A stretch of DNA of 64,000 bases from Podarcis raffonei (taxonomy: Eukaryota > Chordata > Lepidosauria > Squamata > Lacertidae), in NCBI RefSeq assembly GCF_027172205.1, contig NC_070614.1, positions 1,560,001 through 1,624,000 of the forward strand, read 5' to 3'. Below the pieces are notes generated by a model, which was not told the DNA's origin, did not search any database, and saw only the letters and a list, made by a program, of their open reading frames with translations. Shown piece by piece: positions 1-10,601 of the stretch (position 1 is the first letter of the stretch; each line of letters starts with the position of its first letter). Both the position numbers and the translations under genes were made by a program.

Positions 1-344
1 CTCCTCCTGACCATCCTGTTTGCTTAAGCCGTTTGTAGAATTTCACAGGTTTGGGGATTCAGGCCTCATGTCCAGCTGCACAGAGCCAGGCTCTGTTCTC
101 CAGCTCCAGGACAGCAGCGTGGAGGGAGGGAGGCAACGGCCCAGAGCAAACAGGGAGGTTCTGAGCTCCGCCAGGGAGTCACCATAGGCAGTGACTTCAT
201 TGGGGCTGAACGTCTGGCAGCACAGGATGGGAGAAGCAGCAGAAATCTATTCATCAGAGGATGGGGGGTCCTAACGCACCCCTGCAGGAGTCCCTGGCCA
301 GCCAGCCTGGAAGGCTGCTTCCACTGGGCCTGGATGGCTAAGCC

Positions 345-597
345 AAAGAAGAGAAGACTGAGAGGTGACAGGATGGATAGCCACCTTCACCTACCTGAAG
401 CGTTGTCTCATGGAGGAAGGAGCAAGCATGTTTTCTCCTGCTCTGGAAGGTGGGACCTGAACCAGTGGATTCAAGTTACAAGAAAGGAGATTCTGACTAA
501 ACCTTAGGGAGAACTTTCTGAGAGTAAGAGCTGTTCCACAGTGGAATGGACACAGTGGAATGTGGCAGACTCTCCTTCTTGGAGGTTTTTGAACCGA
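345..597 (+). mobile_element. CR1 LINE fragment, ORF2 C-terminus
   Basis: The plus strand reads the CR1 C-terminal region in broken frame: KRRLRGD, KGCHMEEGASMFSPALEGG, FKLQERRF and AVPQWN. It is an old, decayed copy with several stops. The bases that follow to about 690 resemble another CR1-like 3' part. Confidence 0.75.
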
Positions 598-689
598 TTT
601 CTAGCGTTATGAGAGAAGGAGAAAACTATCCACTTCCTTCATGCCAGACATCATTTTATCAGCGTCTATCCTGCCACCTCTTTCATTTG

Positions 690-800
690 CCATCCCAAGC
701 TGGTGCTCAGCCCCCAAGCTGCAGCCCTCACTCATCTTCGCCAGCTTGGGCCCCTCCAGATGTTTTGGGCTGCAACTCTGGGTGTAGCTTGAAATGTCTG
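690..800. repeat. Short palindromic MITE-like repeat
   Basis: It holds CCTCCAGATGTTTTGGGCTGCAA and, inverted, AATGTCTGGAGGGC. The same CTCCAGATGTTTTGGAC motif recurs at 12755-12880, 28455-28560, 31195-31275, 36670-36790 and 40031-40186, always with opposed arms. This marks an old non-autonomous DNA transposon family. Confidence 0.5.
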
Positions 801-2049
801 GAGGGCACTAAGCTGGCCACAGATGCTCCACAATGTTTCCTACACAGAGGTCATTTCTGCAGAGGAAAAACGTAACTTTTGTGCAGCTGCCTAAATCAAG
901 TGTCAGAAGTGGAGTTAGATGGAAAAGAGGCAACTTAACATGGGAAACATTGAGAGGAATACCAACCAACCTCGTATTGAACTTTCTGCAATAGTGAGTG
1001 CCCAGCCCAATGAACTAGAGTTTACTTATTATGGCGCCAGCCACCCTTAATCCTTCTTCAAACCCTGAGGAATGCAATAAAATGTGTGCGCAAATTCCAG
1101 GTGCTCTGTGACCCTTCTGTGAGTGCTCTTTCAAACTCCTCACTGAAAGTGCTGCCTGCCTGCTTGTATACACCAAACTTGGAACTGAGGGGACCTGGGT
1201 TCAGGTCCTGACTTTTTGGAATTCACAGTGCACACTTCCCCATCTGTAAAATGGTTATAGCTGTAACCTGCCTGTGGGGCTGTGGTGATGGGTGTGACAT
1301 TAAATCTAGTTTTAAGCACTTAAGGTCATGATTTGACATATGGGAAGGGGTGTCAAAAGTATGGATGAGCAGATCTGTCCACTTCCTCTGTTCCTCATTT
1401 TGCCCATCTGAAATTCAGTTGCATATTATTATTTTTTAAGTCCTCATGAAAATTCAACAGCATTTTACTGCAAATTTATCCTAATAAACTCATTTTTGTT
1501 TGTACTTCTATCTAATATACACATTTCTGAAGCAATTTCCCCTTAAATAATACAATTTTTGCATGCTATTTTCAGCAACATACATACATGCATATTTTAC
1601 CGATATAGACATTTTGGTACACGCTGCTTTGCTGGAGAAGTGCACTGTGATCATTGTGATCATTTCAGAAACTGTGAATTAGGTAGGTTCACCGCTAAAT
1701 TTTTGAATAAGTTCATTCTGTATAACTCATTAACAACCATCAATGGCAAAAGGTAGAATCCACTATTTTACAAGTTCAGACACTCAAAACACTGTGGAAA
1801 AGCTTGACGAGTATGGGGCAGGGGTGTCCTATCCCCCAAATATTGCACAGGCAGGTTATTCTCTCATGGATATAAACAAACATTAATTATGAACAACCAC
1901 TTATCCGTTTGTGTGTGTTTTAAATCAAATTTCTTATGATTTAAATAAGCTATTGGGGGTGGGGGGCTGAGGTAGGTGCAAAGCTTCTGCAGGGTCACCT
2001 CATGAGTTGGGGAAGGACTTTGCTCCTTGTTAGAGCCTCCGTTTGCCTG
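801..2049. other. Intergenic, apart from the MIR-like remnant
   Basis: The sequence is AT-rich around 1400-1960. I see no exon, RNA gene or complete repeat here, other than the MIR-like remnant at 1185-1335. Confidence 0.6.
1185..1335 (+). repeat. MIR-like (CORE) SINE remnant
   Basis: GGACCTGGGTTCAGGTCCTGAC is followed by CACTTCCCCATCTGTAAAATGG, the order found in MIR-type SINEs of amniotes. It is strongly diverged. Confidence 0.5.
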
Positions 2050-2180
2050 CAGGAAGAAGCCCCAGCATCTCCAGAGAGAACCCTGCTGGACACCCTGGAG
2101 AGCTGCTGCCAGCCAGTGCAGGAAGTACTGAGCTGGAGGGAGCAGTGTCTCACTCAGTGCAAGGCAGGTTCCTAGGAGTT
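2050..2180 (+). repeat. tRNA-derived SINE, tail part
   Basis: It contains GGACACCCTGGAGAGCTGCTGCCAGCCAGTG followed by TACTGAGCTGGA, the body of a lizard SINE whose tRNA-like head is seen at 5983. The head is missing or decayed here. Confidence 0.5.
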
Positions 2181-2311
2181 TTGGCAGAGGTGAGATTTCA
2201 ACTGGAGGTCTCCCAATTCACAGCTTGTGATCTTTGCTACCCCAGCTGTAGTGATGGGGGAACAGGAGGCCAAGCAGAGCTGGCAGCAAAGCTCAAGCCC
2301 AGCTCTCCTAG

Positions 2312-2395
2312 AATCATAGAATTGTGGAGTTGGAATGGACACCAAGGGTCATCTAGTCCAACCCCCTGCAAAGAATGAGTCTCAGCTAAAACATT
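2312..2395 (-). mobile_element. CR1 LINE 3' end fragment
   Basis: The plus strand shows ATAGAATTGTGGAGTTGGAATGG followed by GTCATCTAGTCCAACCCCCTGC, the reverse of the CR1 3' terminus. Only the terminal part is left, as is usual for 5'-truncated CR1 copies. Confidence 0.8.
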
Positions 2396-2628
2396 AAACA
2401 ACCTCATGGAGCACGTAGGACCAGGAGACAAGGATGGCAAGGAAACAACCACAGCGATCGCCCGTGCCGTTTCTCTTCCTGCCGGAAAATGTGCAAAACT
2501 ACACCTGCAGTAAACCCAAGCTGGCTGCCTTGCTGGAAGAGAAGGTGCAGCTTCCAGAAACTTGAGGCCTGTCTAGCCACACTTTGACCTACTGGGTTAG
2601 ATGAGGAATTTCTCAATAGAGCAGAGAG
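2396..2628 (+). repeat. 233-bp direct duplication, copy 1
   Basis: This stretch recurs at 4264-4496 in the same orientation with about 14 mismatches (about 94% identity) and no gaps. Copy 2 keeps a 64-codon open frame from the ATG at 4274; copy 1 has a stop in it, so no coding role is supported. It is either a local duplication or two copies of an undescribed interspersed repeat. Confidence 0.85.
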
Positions 2629-2997
2629 GGCTGTCCTGGAACAGCAGCGCAGGAGGGGGTGTCACTAGGGAGAAGGAAGATTGCGCCATGCAGGACATGA
2701 ACCCCTGGAGGAACGTGGCGCACAGAAGCAGGACTGCCAGGAGCCATGCTGTGTCACTGGAGCTCACCTCAGACACCGCTTCTGGGCCAGATGAGCAAGG
2801 ACAGTGGTTGCAGACCTCAGAACACACTGGTGTACACTTGTGAATACTTCTATGACCTGGAGCATGGAAGGCAGACTCAGAGTATATGGGTAAAAATTGT
2901 AGGAGAGGAACAACGCTGACCTTACTGTGGGTGTCTGCTATAGACCTCCAAGACAGACTGCATGATGCCTGGATGATGCCTTCCTACAGCAAACATT

Positions 2998-3655
2998 CAT
3001 AGAATCATAGAGTTGGAAGGGACCCAAGCGCCATCTCGTCCAGCCCCCTGCAATGCAGGAATCTCAGCTAAAGCATCCAGGACACAGGTCCACCCAACCT
3101 CTGCTTAAAGACCTTCAAGGTAGGAGAGGCCACCATCTCCCATGGGAGTCTGTTCCACTGCCAAACAGCTCTTACTGTCAGAAAGTTTTTCCGAATGTTT
3201 AGTCGGAATCTCCTTTCTTGTAATTTGAAACCATTGGTTTGAGTCATACCCTCCAAAGCAGGAGAAAACATGCTTGTGCCCTCCTCCATGTGACAGCCCT
3301 TAAGATCTTTGAAGATAGCCATCATATCTCCTCTCTGTTTCCTCTTCTCCTGGCTAAATATCCCCACCTCCTTCAACCGTTCCTCATAAGGCTTGGTTTC
3401 CAGAGCCTTAATCATCTTGGTCTCCCTCTTCTGCACACGTTTCAGTTTGTCAACATCCTTCTTAAATTGTGGCACCCAGAATGGGACACGGTACTCCAGG
3501 TGTGGTCTGACCAAGGCAGAAAAGAATGGGACTATGACTTCCCTTGATCTGGACGCTACACTTCTGTTCTCGAGATTCCTTACATGGGGATGCTGGATAG
3601 CATCCAAGACTCCTGGCATGCAGGATGACTTTGCCACTTGAGATTCCACTGTTTG
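2998..3655 (-). mobile_element. CR1 LINE, ORF2 C-terminus and 3' end
   Basis: The minus strand keeps a long frame with the CR1 C-terminal blocks: [62 protein letters not shown] and QWNRLP. The 3' end at 2998 carries CATAGAATCATAGAGTTGG (plus strand). It is 5' truncated, of moderate age, and inserted beside other CR1 fragments. Confidence 0.9.
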
Positions 3656-4263
3656 ATAACAGTTATAGCTGGCCCACCCCCATCCCATCCAGGATTCAAC
3701 AGAGTCCCTCTCCCCTTCCCAAATCTGCTCCACTTCTGCTTACCTAAATGTCAGGAGGCTGGCCCCACACACCAAACAGAGATGTCTCAAGGAGCTCCGC
3801 AGAGGGGTTTCCTTGCCTCAGTTTCCCTGCGGCCAAAATCTCATTCCCAAGTGCCACACAGGACCACCAAAGCCGGCTTCTTGCTAGTTGTTCTGCTGTT
3901 GCTGAATAAATGTGACTCCTGCAAGCGTCATTCCAAGGAACCAGGAATGCGTCCAAAGTGGGGGGGGGGGAGAGAAGATTTGCCAAAGTCCCTCAGAGGA
4001 GATCAGCATTCAGCTCCAGTCCTAAGGAATGTTGACTCCACCTGCAAATGGCAACTCAGAGAACTCTAGACCACTCCTTGCTTCTATGGGGGCATGTAGG
4101 AACACACCGAGGGTGGCACCACCCACTTCCTGGTATGTCCCCACAGGAAAGGAGCTGCTTTCCCCACAAAGCCTACCCTGTAGCAGAAGCCCCACACCTG
4201 ACCCTGACTCCTGCCGGCTCCCCCAGCAAGCCTCACTTCCTTCATACTGCCTGAACTGAAATG
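3656..4263. other. Unassigned sequence between CR1 and the duplication
   Basis: Unique-looking DNA with a G run at 3960. Open frames overlap on both strands without recognisable similarity. No splice-bounded exon is seen. Confidence 0.5.
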
Positions 4264-4496
4264 AAACAACCTCATGGAGCACGTAGGACCAAGAGACAAG
4301 GACGGCGAGGAAACAACCACAGCGATCGCCTGTGCCGTTTCTCTTCCTGCCGGAGAATGTGCAAAACGACACCTGCAGCAAACACAAGCTGGCTGCCTTG
4401 CTGGAAGAGAAGGTGCAGCTTCCAGAAACTGGAGGCCTGTCTATCCACACTTTGACCTACTGGCTTAGATGAGGGATTTTTCAATGGAGCAGAGAG
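4264..4496 (+). repeat. 233-bp direct duplication, copy 2
   Basis: Partner of 2396-2628, offset by 1868 bases. Both copies lie beside CR1 3' ends, copy 1 after one and copy 2 before one, which suggests a duplication event involving CR1 homology. Copy 2 is open over about 64 codons on the plus strand, without recognisable similarity. Confidence 0.85.
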
Positions 4497-4515
4497 AGCA
4501 GAGATTACCAAACAT

Positions 4516-5310
4516 TCATAGAATCATAGAGTTGGAAGGGACCCAAGGGTCATCTAGTCCAACCCCCTGCAATGCAGGAATCTCAGCATCCATGACAGAG
4601 GGCCATCCAACCTCTGTTTAAAAACCTCCAAGGAAGAAGAGTCCACAACCTCTTGTGGGAGTCTGTTCCACTGCCGAATATCACTTACTGCTCAAATACA
4701 GCCGCAACACATGGCTAATAAGTATGGTAAATGTATTATTAGTAGAAGTTAGAATATAACCCAAAATTTACAAATCATAAACATCATTATATAATGTATG
4801 TACGAATCCATAAACAAGAAATAATCAACGTAATGAATTGCTGTCAGAGAACACCACGATGCAGGCAGAATGCCTTTCAAGAGATAATAATGGATAACAG
4901 AACAGCTCTTACTATCAGAAAGTTTTTCTGAATGTTTAGTCGGAATCTCCTTTCTTGTAATTTTAAGCCACTGGTTTGAGTCCTATCCTCCAGAGCAGGA
5001 GAAAACAATTCTCCATATGACAGCCCTTAAGATATTTGAAGATAGCTATCATGTCTCCTCTCAGCCTCCTCTTTCGCAGGCTAAACAAACCCACCTCCTT
5101 CAACCATTCCTCATAAGACTTGGTTTCCAGGCCCTTGATCATCTTAGTTGCCCTCGTCTGCACACATTCCAGCTTGTCAACATCCTTCTTAAATTGTGGT
5201 ACCCAGAACTAGACACAAGGGAGAATAGAGTGGGATGATGACTTCTCTTCATTTGTCTACTGTACAAATGCAGCCTAGAGTAGCGTTAGCTTTTTTTCAA
5301 AAAGGAGTGA
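4516..5310 (-). mobile_element. CR1 LINE fragment split by a 220-bp insertion
   Basis: The 3' end (plus strand CATAGAATCATAGAGTTGG) starts at 4518 and runs to about 4677. CR1 resumes at about 4902 with AACAGCTCTTACTATCAGAAAG and reads [22 protein letters not shown] on the minus strand. The AT-rich insert 4678-4900 has no clear terminal repeats and I cannot name it. Confidence 0.8.
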
Positions 5311-5316
5311 TGTAGT

Positions 5317-5735
5317 AAGCATGGGAGACTTGCAACTATCCCGATATCTGTTGGAACACATACTCTGCCAAGATTCCAACAAATTCCTCCACTGCCTCAC
5401 AGACAATTTCATTTCCCAGAAGGTCGAAGAAGCAACAAGGGGATCATCTCTCTTGGACCTGGTCCTCACCAACAAGGAGGGACTGATGGATGAAGTGGAA
5501 GTACTCAGAAACTTGAGAGGAAGTGACCATGTCCTCTTGGGTGTCATTATAAACTGGCATAGAATGGACTCCCTCAGGAGGTGGGGGGGCTCTCCTTCCT
5601 TGGAGGTTTTTAAGCAGAGGTTGGGTGGCCATCTGTCAGGGATGCTTTAGTCGATATTTCTGCATTGCAGGGGGCTGAACTAAATGACCCTCAGGGTACC
5701 TTCCAACTCCACAAATCTATAATTCTATATTTCAT
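5317..5735 (+). mobile_element. Internally deleted CR1 LINE
   Basis: From the ATG at 5321 the plus strand encodes a piece of the CR1 endonuclease (MGDLQLSRYL, FISQKVEEATRGSSLLDLVLT, LRGSDH). It then jumps straight to the ORF2 C-terminus ([21 protein letters not shown]) and the 3' end AACTCCACAAATCTATAATTCTAT. A large internal deletion fused the two parts in frame over 109 codons. It sits head to head with the CR1 to its left. Confidence 0.85.
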
Positions 5736-5979
5736 GGCCAAAATAAAAATTGGAGAAAACCTCCCACATATTCTGAAATAATTTTTTATGATTTTAACAG
5801 AAAGCAAAATGGAAATATCAAAGCTTTTGGATCAAAAGCACACAGGATTGTTGTTTATTTAAAATTTATGTATTTTTTTAAAAAAAAACATACAGAAAAA
5901 ACACCACCACAATACTATGCAAACTTATTTGGAAGTAAATTCCCATTTGAGTTTATTCCTGAATGAACATGAATAAGGG

Positions 5980-6105
5980 AGGTCTGTGGCTCAGTGGCAG
6001 AACATCTGCTTTGTGTGCAGAAGGTCCCAGGTTCCTGCCTGAAACCCTGGACAGCCACTGCCACTCAGTGTAGACAGGGCTGAATAAGAGAGGCGAAGAT
6101 TGCAA
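5980..6105 (+). repeat. tRNA-derived SINE (tRNA-Ala-like head)
   Basis: The head reads TGTGGCTCAGTGGCAGAACATCTGCTTTGTGTGCAGAAGG, with box A like TGGCTCAGTGG and a broken box B. It is followed by CTGCCTGAAACCCTGGACAGCC and ACTCAGTGTAGACA. The same body occurs at 2050, 8095, 9440 and 29745. Confidence 0.7.
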
Positions 6106-6127
6106 GGTGGGGTGTGAAATGTCACAG

Positions 6128-6360
6128 GAGCCATCTCCCCTCCTGTGCTTGCCAGCAACTGGGATTCAGAAGCATGGCTGCCTCCAGCTGCGGAGGCAGA
6201 GCGGAGCCATCCTGGCCACTAGGAGCCACCGGCACTCTCTCCTCCTCCATGAATTTGTCTGAGCCTCTTTTAAAGCCATCGGAGTTGGTGGCCGTCACTG
6301 CCTCCTGTGGGAGGGAGTTCCGTAGTTCCACTATGCACTGCATGAAGAAGTAAAGCCATG
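6128..6360 (-). mobile_element. CR1-clade (L3-like) LINE fragment
   Basis: The minus strand reads ELRNSLPQEAVTATNSDGFKRGSDKFMEEE, a C-terminal LINE block also found at 7530, 31775, 34275 and 35735 in this window. It is old, with no intact frame beyond this block. Confidence 0.65.
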
Positions 6361-6520
6361 CTTGGCTTGCAAAGGCTTCATCCCCTCCCAGGCACATGTG
6401 TGGCCCAGGGGGTGGGATCCTTGAAAGACAGAGGCACAATCTGGACACCCAGATACCAGGCACCATTTCTCTGCACAAACCATCTGCTAGTCTTCAAAAC
6501 CATCTGCTAGCTGTGTACTG

Positions 6521-6690
6521 TGTCACAGTTAGAGGGATGGACCTGGGAGAGACCCGGATTCAAATCCTCACTCAACCCTGAAACTCCCTGAGTGACCTTG
6601 GCCTACCTGGCAGGGTCGTGGTGTGGGTCAAATGAGCCAGCAGGGTTAGCTTGGTCAGAAGAGCAGCACGTGTGAACAGGAAGACTCTAA
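6521..6690 (+). repeat. tRNA-derived/MIR-like SINE
   Basis: GTTAGAGGGATGGACCTGGGAGAGACCCGGATTCAAATCC gives a tRNA-like head with box B, followed by GAGTGACCTTGGCC. It belongs to the family at 8600-8815 and 29379-29593. Confidence 0.6.
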
Positions 6691-6889
6691 GAAGAGCGGG
6701 GGGGGGCTGGATCAGAGCAGGGGTCTCCTAGTCCTTCCCAACCGGGGGCTCCATGGATCGGCTCTCCTCCCCTTTCAAGAGCGGGTGGAGGGCTTCCCCT
6801 GGAGACGCTGCCTCTGAGCGCGTGCAGAGGGCACTTGGCTCGCCATCAGCTCAGGTCCCCAGGCAGGCACGTGGCCAAGGCTCGAACGT

Positions 6890-7430
6890 AAAGTTTTGGG
6901 TCCGGGGATCGGGCCCTATCTCCTCCTCCAGGGCTCCCATTCTCGCGCCTTCAAGGCTTGGAGAGGTTCGGGGGCGCCCAGCCCGGGAATGCGCGGTGGG
7001 GGAGGGGCAGGGGCTTGACCCCCACCCCACCCCCACCCCGCCTTGGCTAAAGCAAGAGGGACCAGCTCCCCACCCCCCACGCCCCGCCGGGGGAAGGCGC
7101 TGGCCCCGATCCCCTACCTGGAGCCGCGCAGGAGGAGCCGTCGCCAGGTCTGCCCACCGCGCAGGCAGCCGGCCGGCCTGGCTGACCTTCCGCCCCCCGG
7201 GCGGGCGGGCCATCCTCCTCCGGGCAGCGCCTCCTCCTCTCGGCATCCCACGTGAGCCGGGCGCGCAGGGGGGCGCCGGACGCCTGGGTCCCTCCTCCGC
7301 CGTCGGAGCCTTTGCTCGGAAGGAAGCGAGATCCGATCCGCGACGGGGCTTCCCTAGGATGCGAGGCGGCAGCGATGGGGACTTTGCAGCTTAGGAAAGG
7401 CGAGAGGGAGGCGCACGAGAGAAGTCTCTA
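6890..7430. promoter_or_regulatory. CpG island, probable promoter of a neighbouring gene
   Basis: A CpG-dense, GC-rich stretch unlike its flanks. On the minus strand CTCCAG is followed by a good donor GTAGGGG at 7117, so a non-coding first exon running leftward is plausible. The open frames here are long only because the DNA is GC-rich and match no family. If synteny recalled from other vertebrates holds, the gene next to the 3' end of GLTP and on the same strand is TRPV4, whose first exon is non-coding. No TRPV4 coding exon is visible in the remaining 6.9 kb. Confidence 0.45.
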
Positions 7431-7529
7431 AAATTCTGCCTGGCGTGGAGAACAGGAAAGTTCTCCCTCCCGCATAACTCGAACTCGCGGACAAGCAGTG
7501 GAATTGGAAGTTGGACCATTCAGGACGAC

Positions 7530-7830
7530 AGATGAAAGAAAGTACTAGCTAATCTGTGGAACTCGCTCCCGCAGGAGGCAGCGATGGCCAGCAGTTTGGA
7601 TGGGCTGAAAAGAGGACTCGACACCTTCATGGAGGAGCGGATCTCGAGGGCTGCTGGCCAGGATGGCTCTCCCCTGGCTCCGCGGCTGGAGGCGGCGAGG
7701 CTCCTGAATCCCAGTTGCCAGAAGCTGCCGGGGGGCCGAGGGGGCTCGGGCTCAGGTCCTTCGAGCGCGCCTGGGGGCCACTGTGAGAACAGAAGGCTGA
7801 ATCCGCAGGGCCCTTGGCTTGATCCAGCCG
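7530..7830 (+). mobile_element. CR1-clade (L3-like) LINE fragment
   Basis: Plus-strand coding blocks read [28 protein letters not shown] (first residues inferred across changes), then a 3' part ending GATCCAGC. It abuts the CpG island at 6890-7430. Confidence 0.6.
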
Positions 7831-8094
7831 GGCGCCTCTTCTCTTCTTACACTGGGAGTGTCAGCCCAGTTCTCCACACTTCTTCCCTGGAAGTAAGACC
7901 CACTCAGTTCTGGCAGCTTACTCTCAGGTAAGCCTGTGTGGGATCACAGCCTCACCCACAGCACTTTATTGCCTCTTGCCAATGTTAAAAATGGGACCTG
8001 GCCTCCATCTGTTGTTCTTTTAAAAGAGGCTTGATTCTGCTTGAATTTGCAAGCTTGTCAGTTTCATAGGATTCTTTGTCAGGAGGAGGGGAAA

Positions 8095-8425
8095 AGAATC
8101 ATAGGAAGCTGCCTTAGTGGTCCATCTGGCGCAGTGTTGTGGACGCTGGCCAGCAGCGGCTTTTCCAGCTTTTAGGCATGGAGTCTTTTCCAACCCCTAA
8201 CCGGAGACAGATCCTTCTGCAGCCCCAGCAGCTGCTCTACCCCTAGGCTCAGGAACATGTGAATCCGCCTTATGCCCAGTCAGACCTCTGCTCCACCTGC
8301 ACAGACCGGCAGCAACTCTCTAGGGCTTCAGGCACGAGTCTTTCCCAGCCCTGGTGGGGACTGAACACGGGGACTTCTGCAGCCCAGGCTGCTCTGCCAC
8401 TGAGCTGCGGTCCGGTGGGTGAATC
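8095..8425 (-). repeat. tRNA-derived SINEs, two decayed copies
   Basis: Plus-strand AGGAAGCTGCCTTAGTGGTCCATCTGGC and later GGGGACTGAACACGGGGACTTCTGCAGCC...GCTCTGCCACTGAGCTGCGG are the reverse complement of the SINE head and body seen at 5980. Two copies appear to lie in tandem. Confidence 0.6.
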
Positions 8426-8599
8426 GGGGCACCTTGAGTGGACAGCAACTGCGGTTCTGCTTCCAGCTCCCCCTGCCCCTGCCCCCCTTGCCCTCTTCTG
8501 GGTGATGGCAGCTGCTGGGAAGCTCAGCCCTGCCTTGCCCAGTCCGATCAGCTAGTCTGATTACAGTTACCCTTCTCCTTCTGTGGTCAGTGCGCTGCA

Positions 8600-8815
8600 A
8601 GGCTTAGAGTGTCGGACCGGGACCTGGGAGAGACCAGGGTGCAAATCCGCACTCAGTCATGAGGCTCACAGGGTGACCTTGGGGGCCAGTCACTACCTCT
8701 CAGCCTGAACTACCTCACAGGGTTGTTGTGGGGAATAAATGAGCAGTTGGAGACAACCATGTACACCACCTGGAGTTCCTTGGAGGAGAGTGGAGACATG
8801 AATTAAACAAACAAA
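8600..8815 (+). repeat. tRNA-derived/MIR-like SINE
   Basis: It starts TTAGAGTGTCGGACCGGGACCTGGGAGA, continues with GGTGACCTTGGGGGCCAGTCACTACCTCTCAGCC and CTCACAGGGTTGTTGTGGGGA, and ends ACACCACCTGGAGTTCCTTGGAGGA before an (AAAC)n tail. A nearly full-length copy. Confidence 0.7.
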
Positions 8816-8819
8816 CAAA

Positions 8820-10065
8820 ATGGCCTTTGCTCAGGATGCAGGCCTGGGTGTCCCCAGTGGTGGAGGAAGCCGATTGGGCGCCTGGGGTAGTGCAAGTGCC
8901 CTGCACCCAGGGGTGGGGGCAGGGCAAGCCAGGGCAGGATGCTCCGTGGGGCCTCCAAGGAGTCTGCCTGCCTCCTCCCACTCAGTCGCCCTACAGCTGA
9001 GGGGGAGGCAGTGGGCAGACCATTTGGGCAGCATGGAGCCTGCGGGCGCCCAAGCCACCGCGTCACTCCCAGGCCCCACGGTGAGTGCTGCCCGGCATTT
9101 TGTCACCTCCCCTCAGTGGTGACACCTGGGGCAGCCCGCCCCCACCGCCCCCTTCCTCCACCCCTGGGTGTCCCCCAGCTCTAGTTGGGGTCCGATCCCC
9201 ATCCTGTCCATTGCCCAGCACAGCCAGTGGTCAGGGGTGAGCAGAGCTCTACTCCAGCCATGTTTGGGGTGGAGTCACCACAGGCTCCTCCTTCCAGGCC
9301 TATGTCTTGGGCAAGCAACCCGCCATCAGCTGGAGTAATAGGAAGTGAGGGGAGTGTCTCTGAGGACATGCAGAGTGTGTTTTCCCTCACCTCTCAGTAA
9401 CCAGCACAACTGGTAGCTGCATAACTGGCCTTATTGGGTCGCTCTGGGTCTGAGACCCTGGACAGCTGCTGCCAGTCAGTGCTGGCACTGCTGAGCTGTC
9501 AGTGGACCCAGGACCTGCGTTGCTTGGCAGAAGGCACCTGCCTGGGCTTTCCATCTCTGGCTCCTTCAGTCCACCAAGCTGCTCCCAAAGTCCCCTCTGC
9601 AGCCCCCCCAGCCCTGTTTCAGAGAGCAAAAGGCAGGGAGTTAATCCCCCCCGGAATGCAGCCGCGAGAGCACAAGGATTAGGGCAGACAGGCTGGGAGG
9701 CTTGGCAGGACAGAGGCACCAGAGCCTGCTGCCCCCCTGGCTGAGTCTGCCTTCCCCCATCCGTCCTGGAGCTTCTTTCCAACCCTGCAGCTGGAGAGAA
9801 GGATCCAAACCCCTTTGGAAGGGCAACACCTGGTCTGCTTGCTGGAGGGGGGCTGCTGGCTTCTCTCCCTGAAGTCAGTGCCCTGAAGGCTGCGGGGGAG
9901 ACAAGAGGAGACTGGAGAGGAGCAGGTGGTGGGTGAAAGCGAGGGAGGCAGCAGGCAGCACCCTCTTCAGGCCCCCAACCTGCTGCCCCCCCAGCTGCCC
10001 AGAGACCTCACTGAAAACATGGACTGAGGTAGCATTGTAAAAGGCAGATTTAATGGTCAATATTA
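8820..10065. other. GC-rich intergenic stretch with SINE remnants
   Basis: GACCCTGGACAGCTGCTGCCAGTCAGTGCTGGCACTGCTGAGCTG at 9450-9500 is a SINE body fragment. The rest is unique and GC-rich with several overlapping open frames that look non-coding. No exon is recognised. Confidence 0.5.
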
Positions 10066-10069
10066 TTTG

Positions 10070-10601
10070 GAAAGAGATTGGAAATAAGGCCTAGACAGCA
10101 TCTTGAGAAGTAGAGACGTCACCTTGCCAACAAAGGTCCGTATAGTTAAAGCCATGGTTTTCCCAGTAGTGATGTATGGAAGTGAGAGCTGGACCATAAA
10201 GAAGGCTGATCGCCGAAGAATTGATGCTTTTGAATTATGGAGCTGGAGAAGACTCTTGAGAGTCCCATGGACTGCAAGAAGATCAAACGCATCCATTCTT
10301 AAGGAAATCAGCCCTGAGTGCTCCCTGGAAGGACAGATCATGAAGCTGAGGCTCCAGTACTTTGGCCACCTCATGAGAAGAGAAGACTCCCTGGAGAAGA
10401 CACTGATGCTGGGAAAGATGGAGGGCACAAGGAGAAGGGGGCGACAGAGGACGAGATGGTTGGACAGTGTTCTCGAAGCTACAAACATGAGTCTGTCCAA
10501 ACTGCGGGAGGCAGTGAAAGACAGAGGTGCCTGGCGTGCTCTGGTCCATGGGGTCACGAAGAGTCGGACACGACTAAACGACTAAACAACAACAATTGTA
10601 A
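10070..10601 (+). mobile_element. BovB (RTE) LINE, 3' end with ORF2 C-terminus
   Basis: An open frame of 160 codons reads SRDVTLPTKVRIVKAMVFPV, MYGSESWTIKKADRRRIDAF, LQYFGHLMRREDSLEKTLML, GRQRTRWLDSV and ALVHGVTKSRTRLND, the BovB signature. It ends CACGAAGAGTCGGACACGACTAAACGAC(TAAAC)AACAACAA. It is 5' truncated and the remaining frame is intact, so it is fairly young. The Sauria SINEs in this window share this 3' tail and probably used BovB machinery. Confidence 0.95.

Noticed and set aside
4678-4900. Named transposon in the CR1 at 4516
   Set aside because: No terminal repeats or clear target duplication found; left as an unassigned insert.
6753-7394. 213-codon frame in the CpG island
   Set aside because: GC-driven open frame with no similarity; the overlapping opposite-strand frame of 131 codons has the same character.
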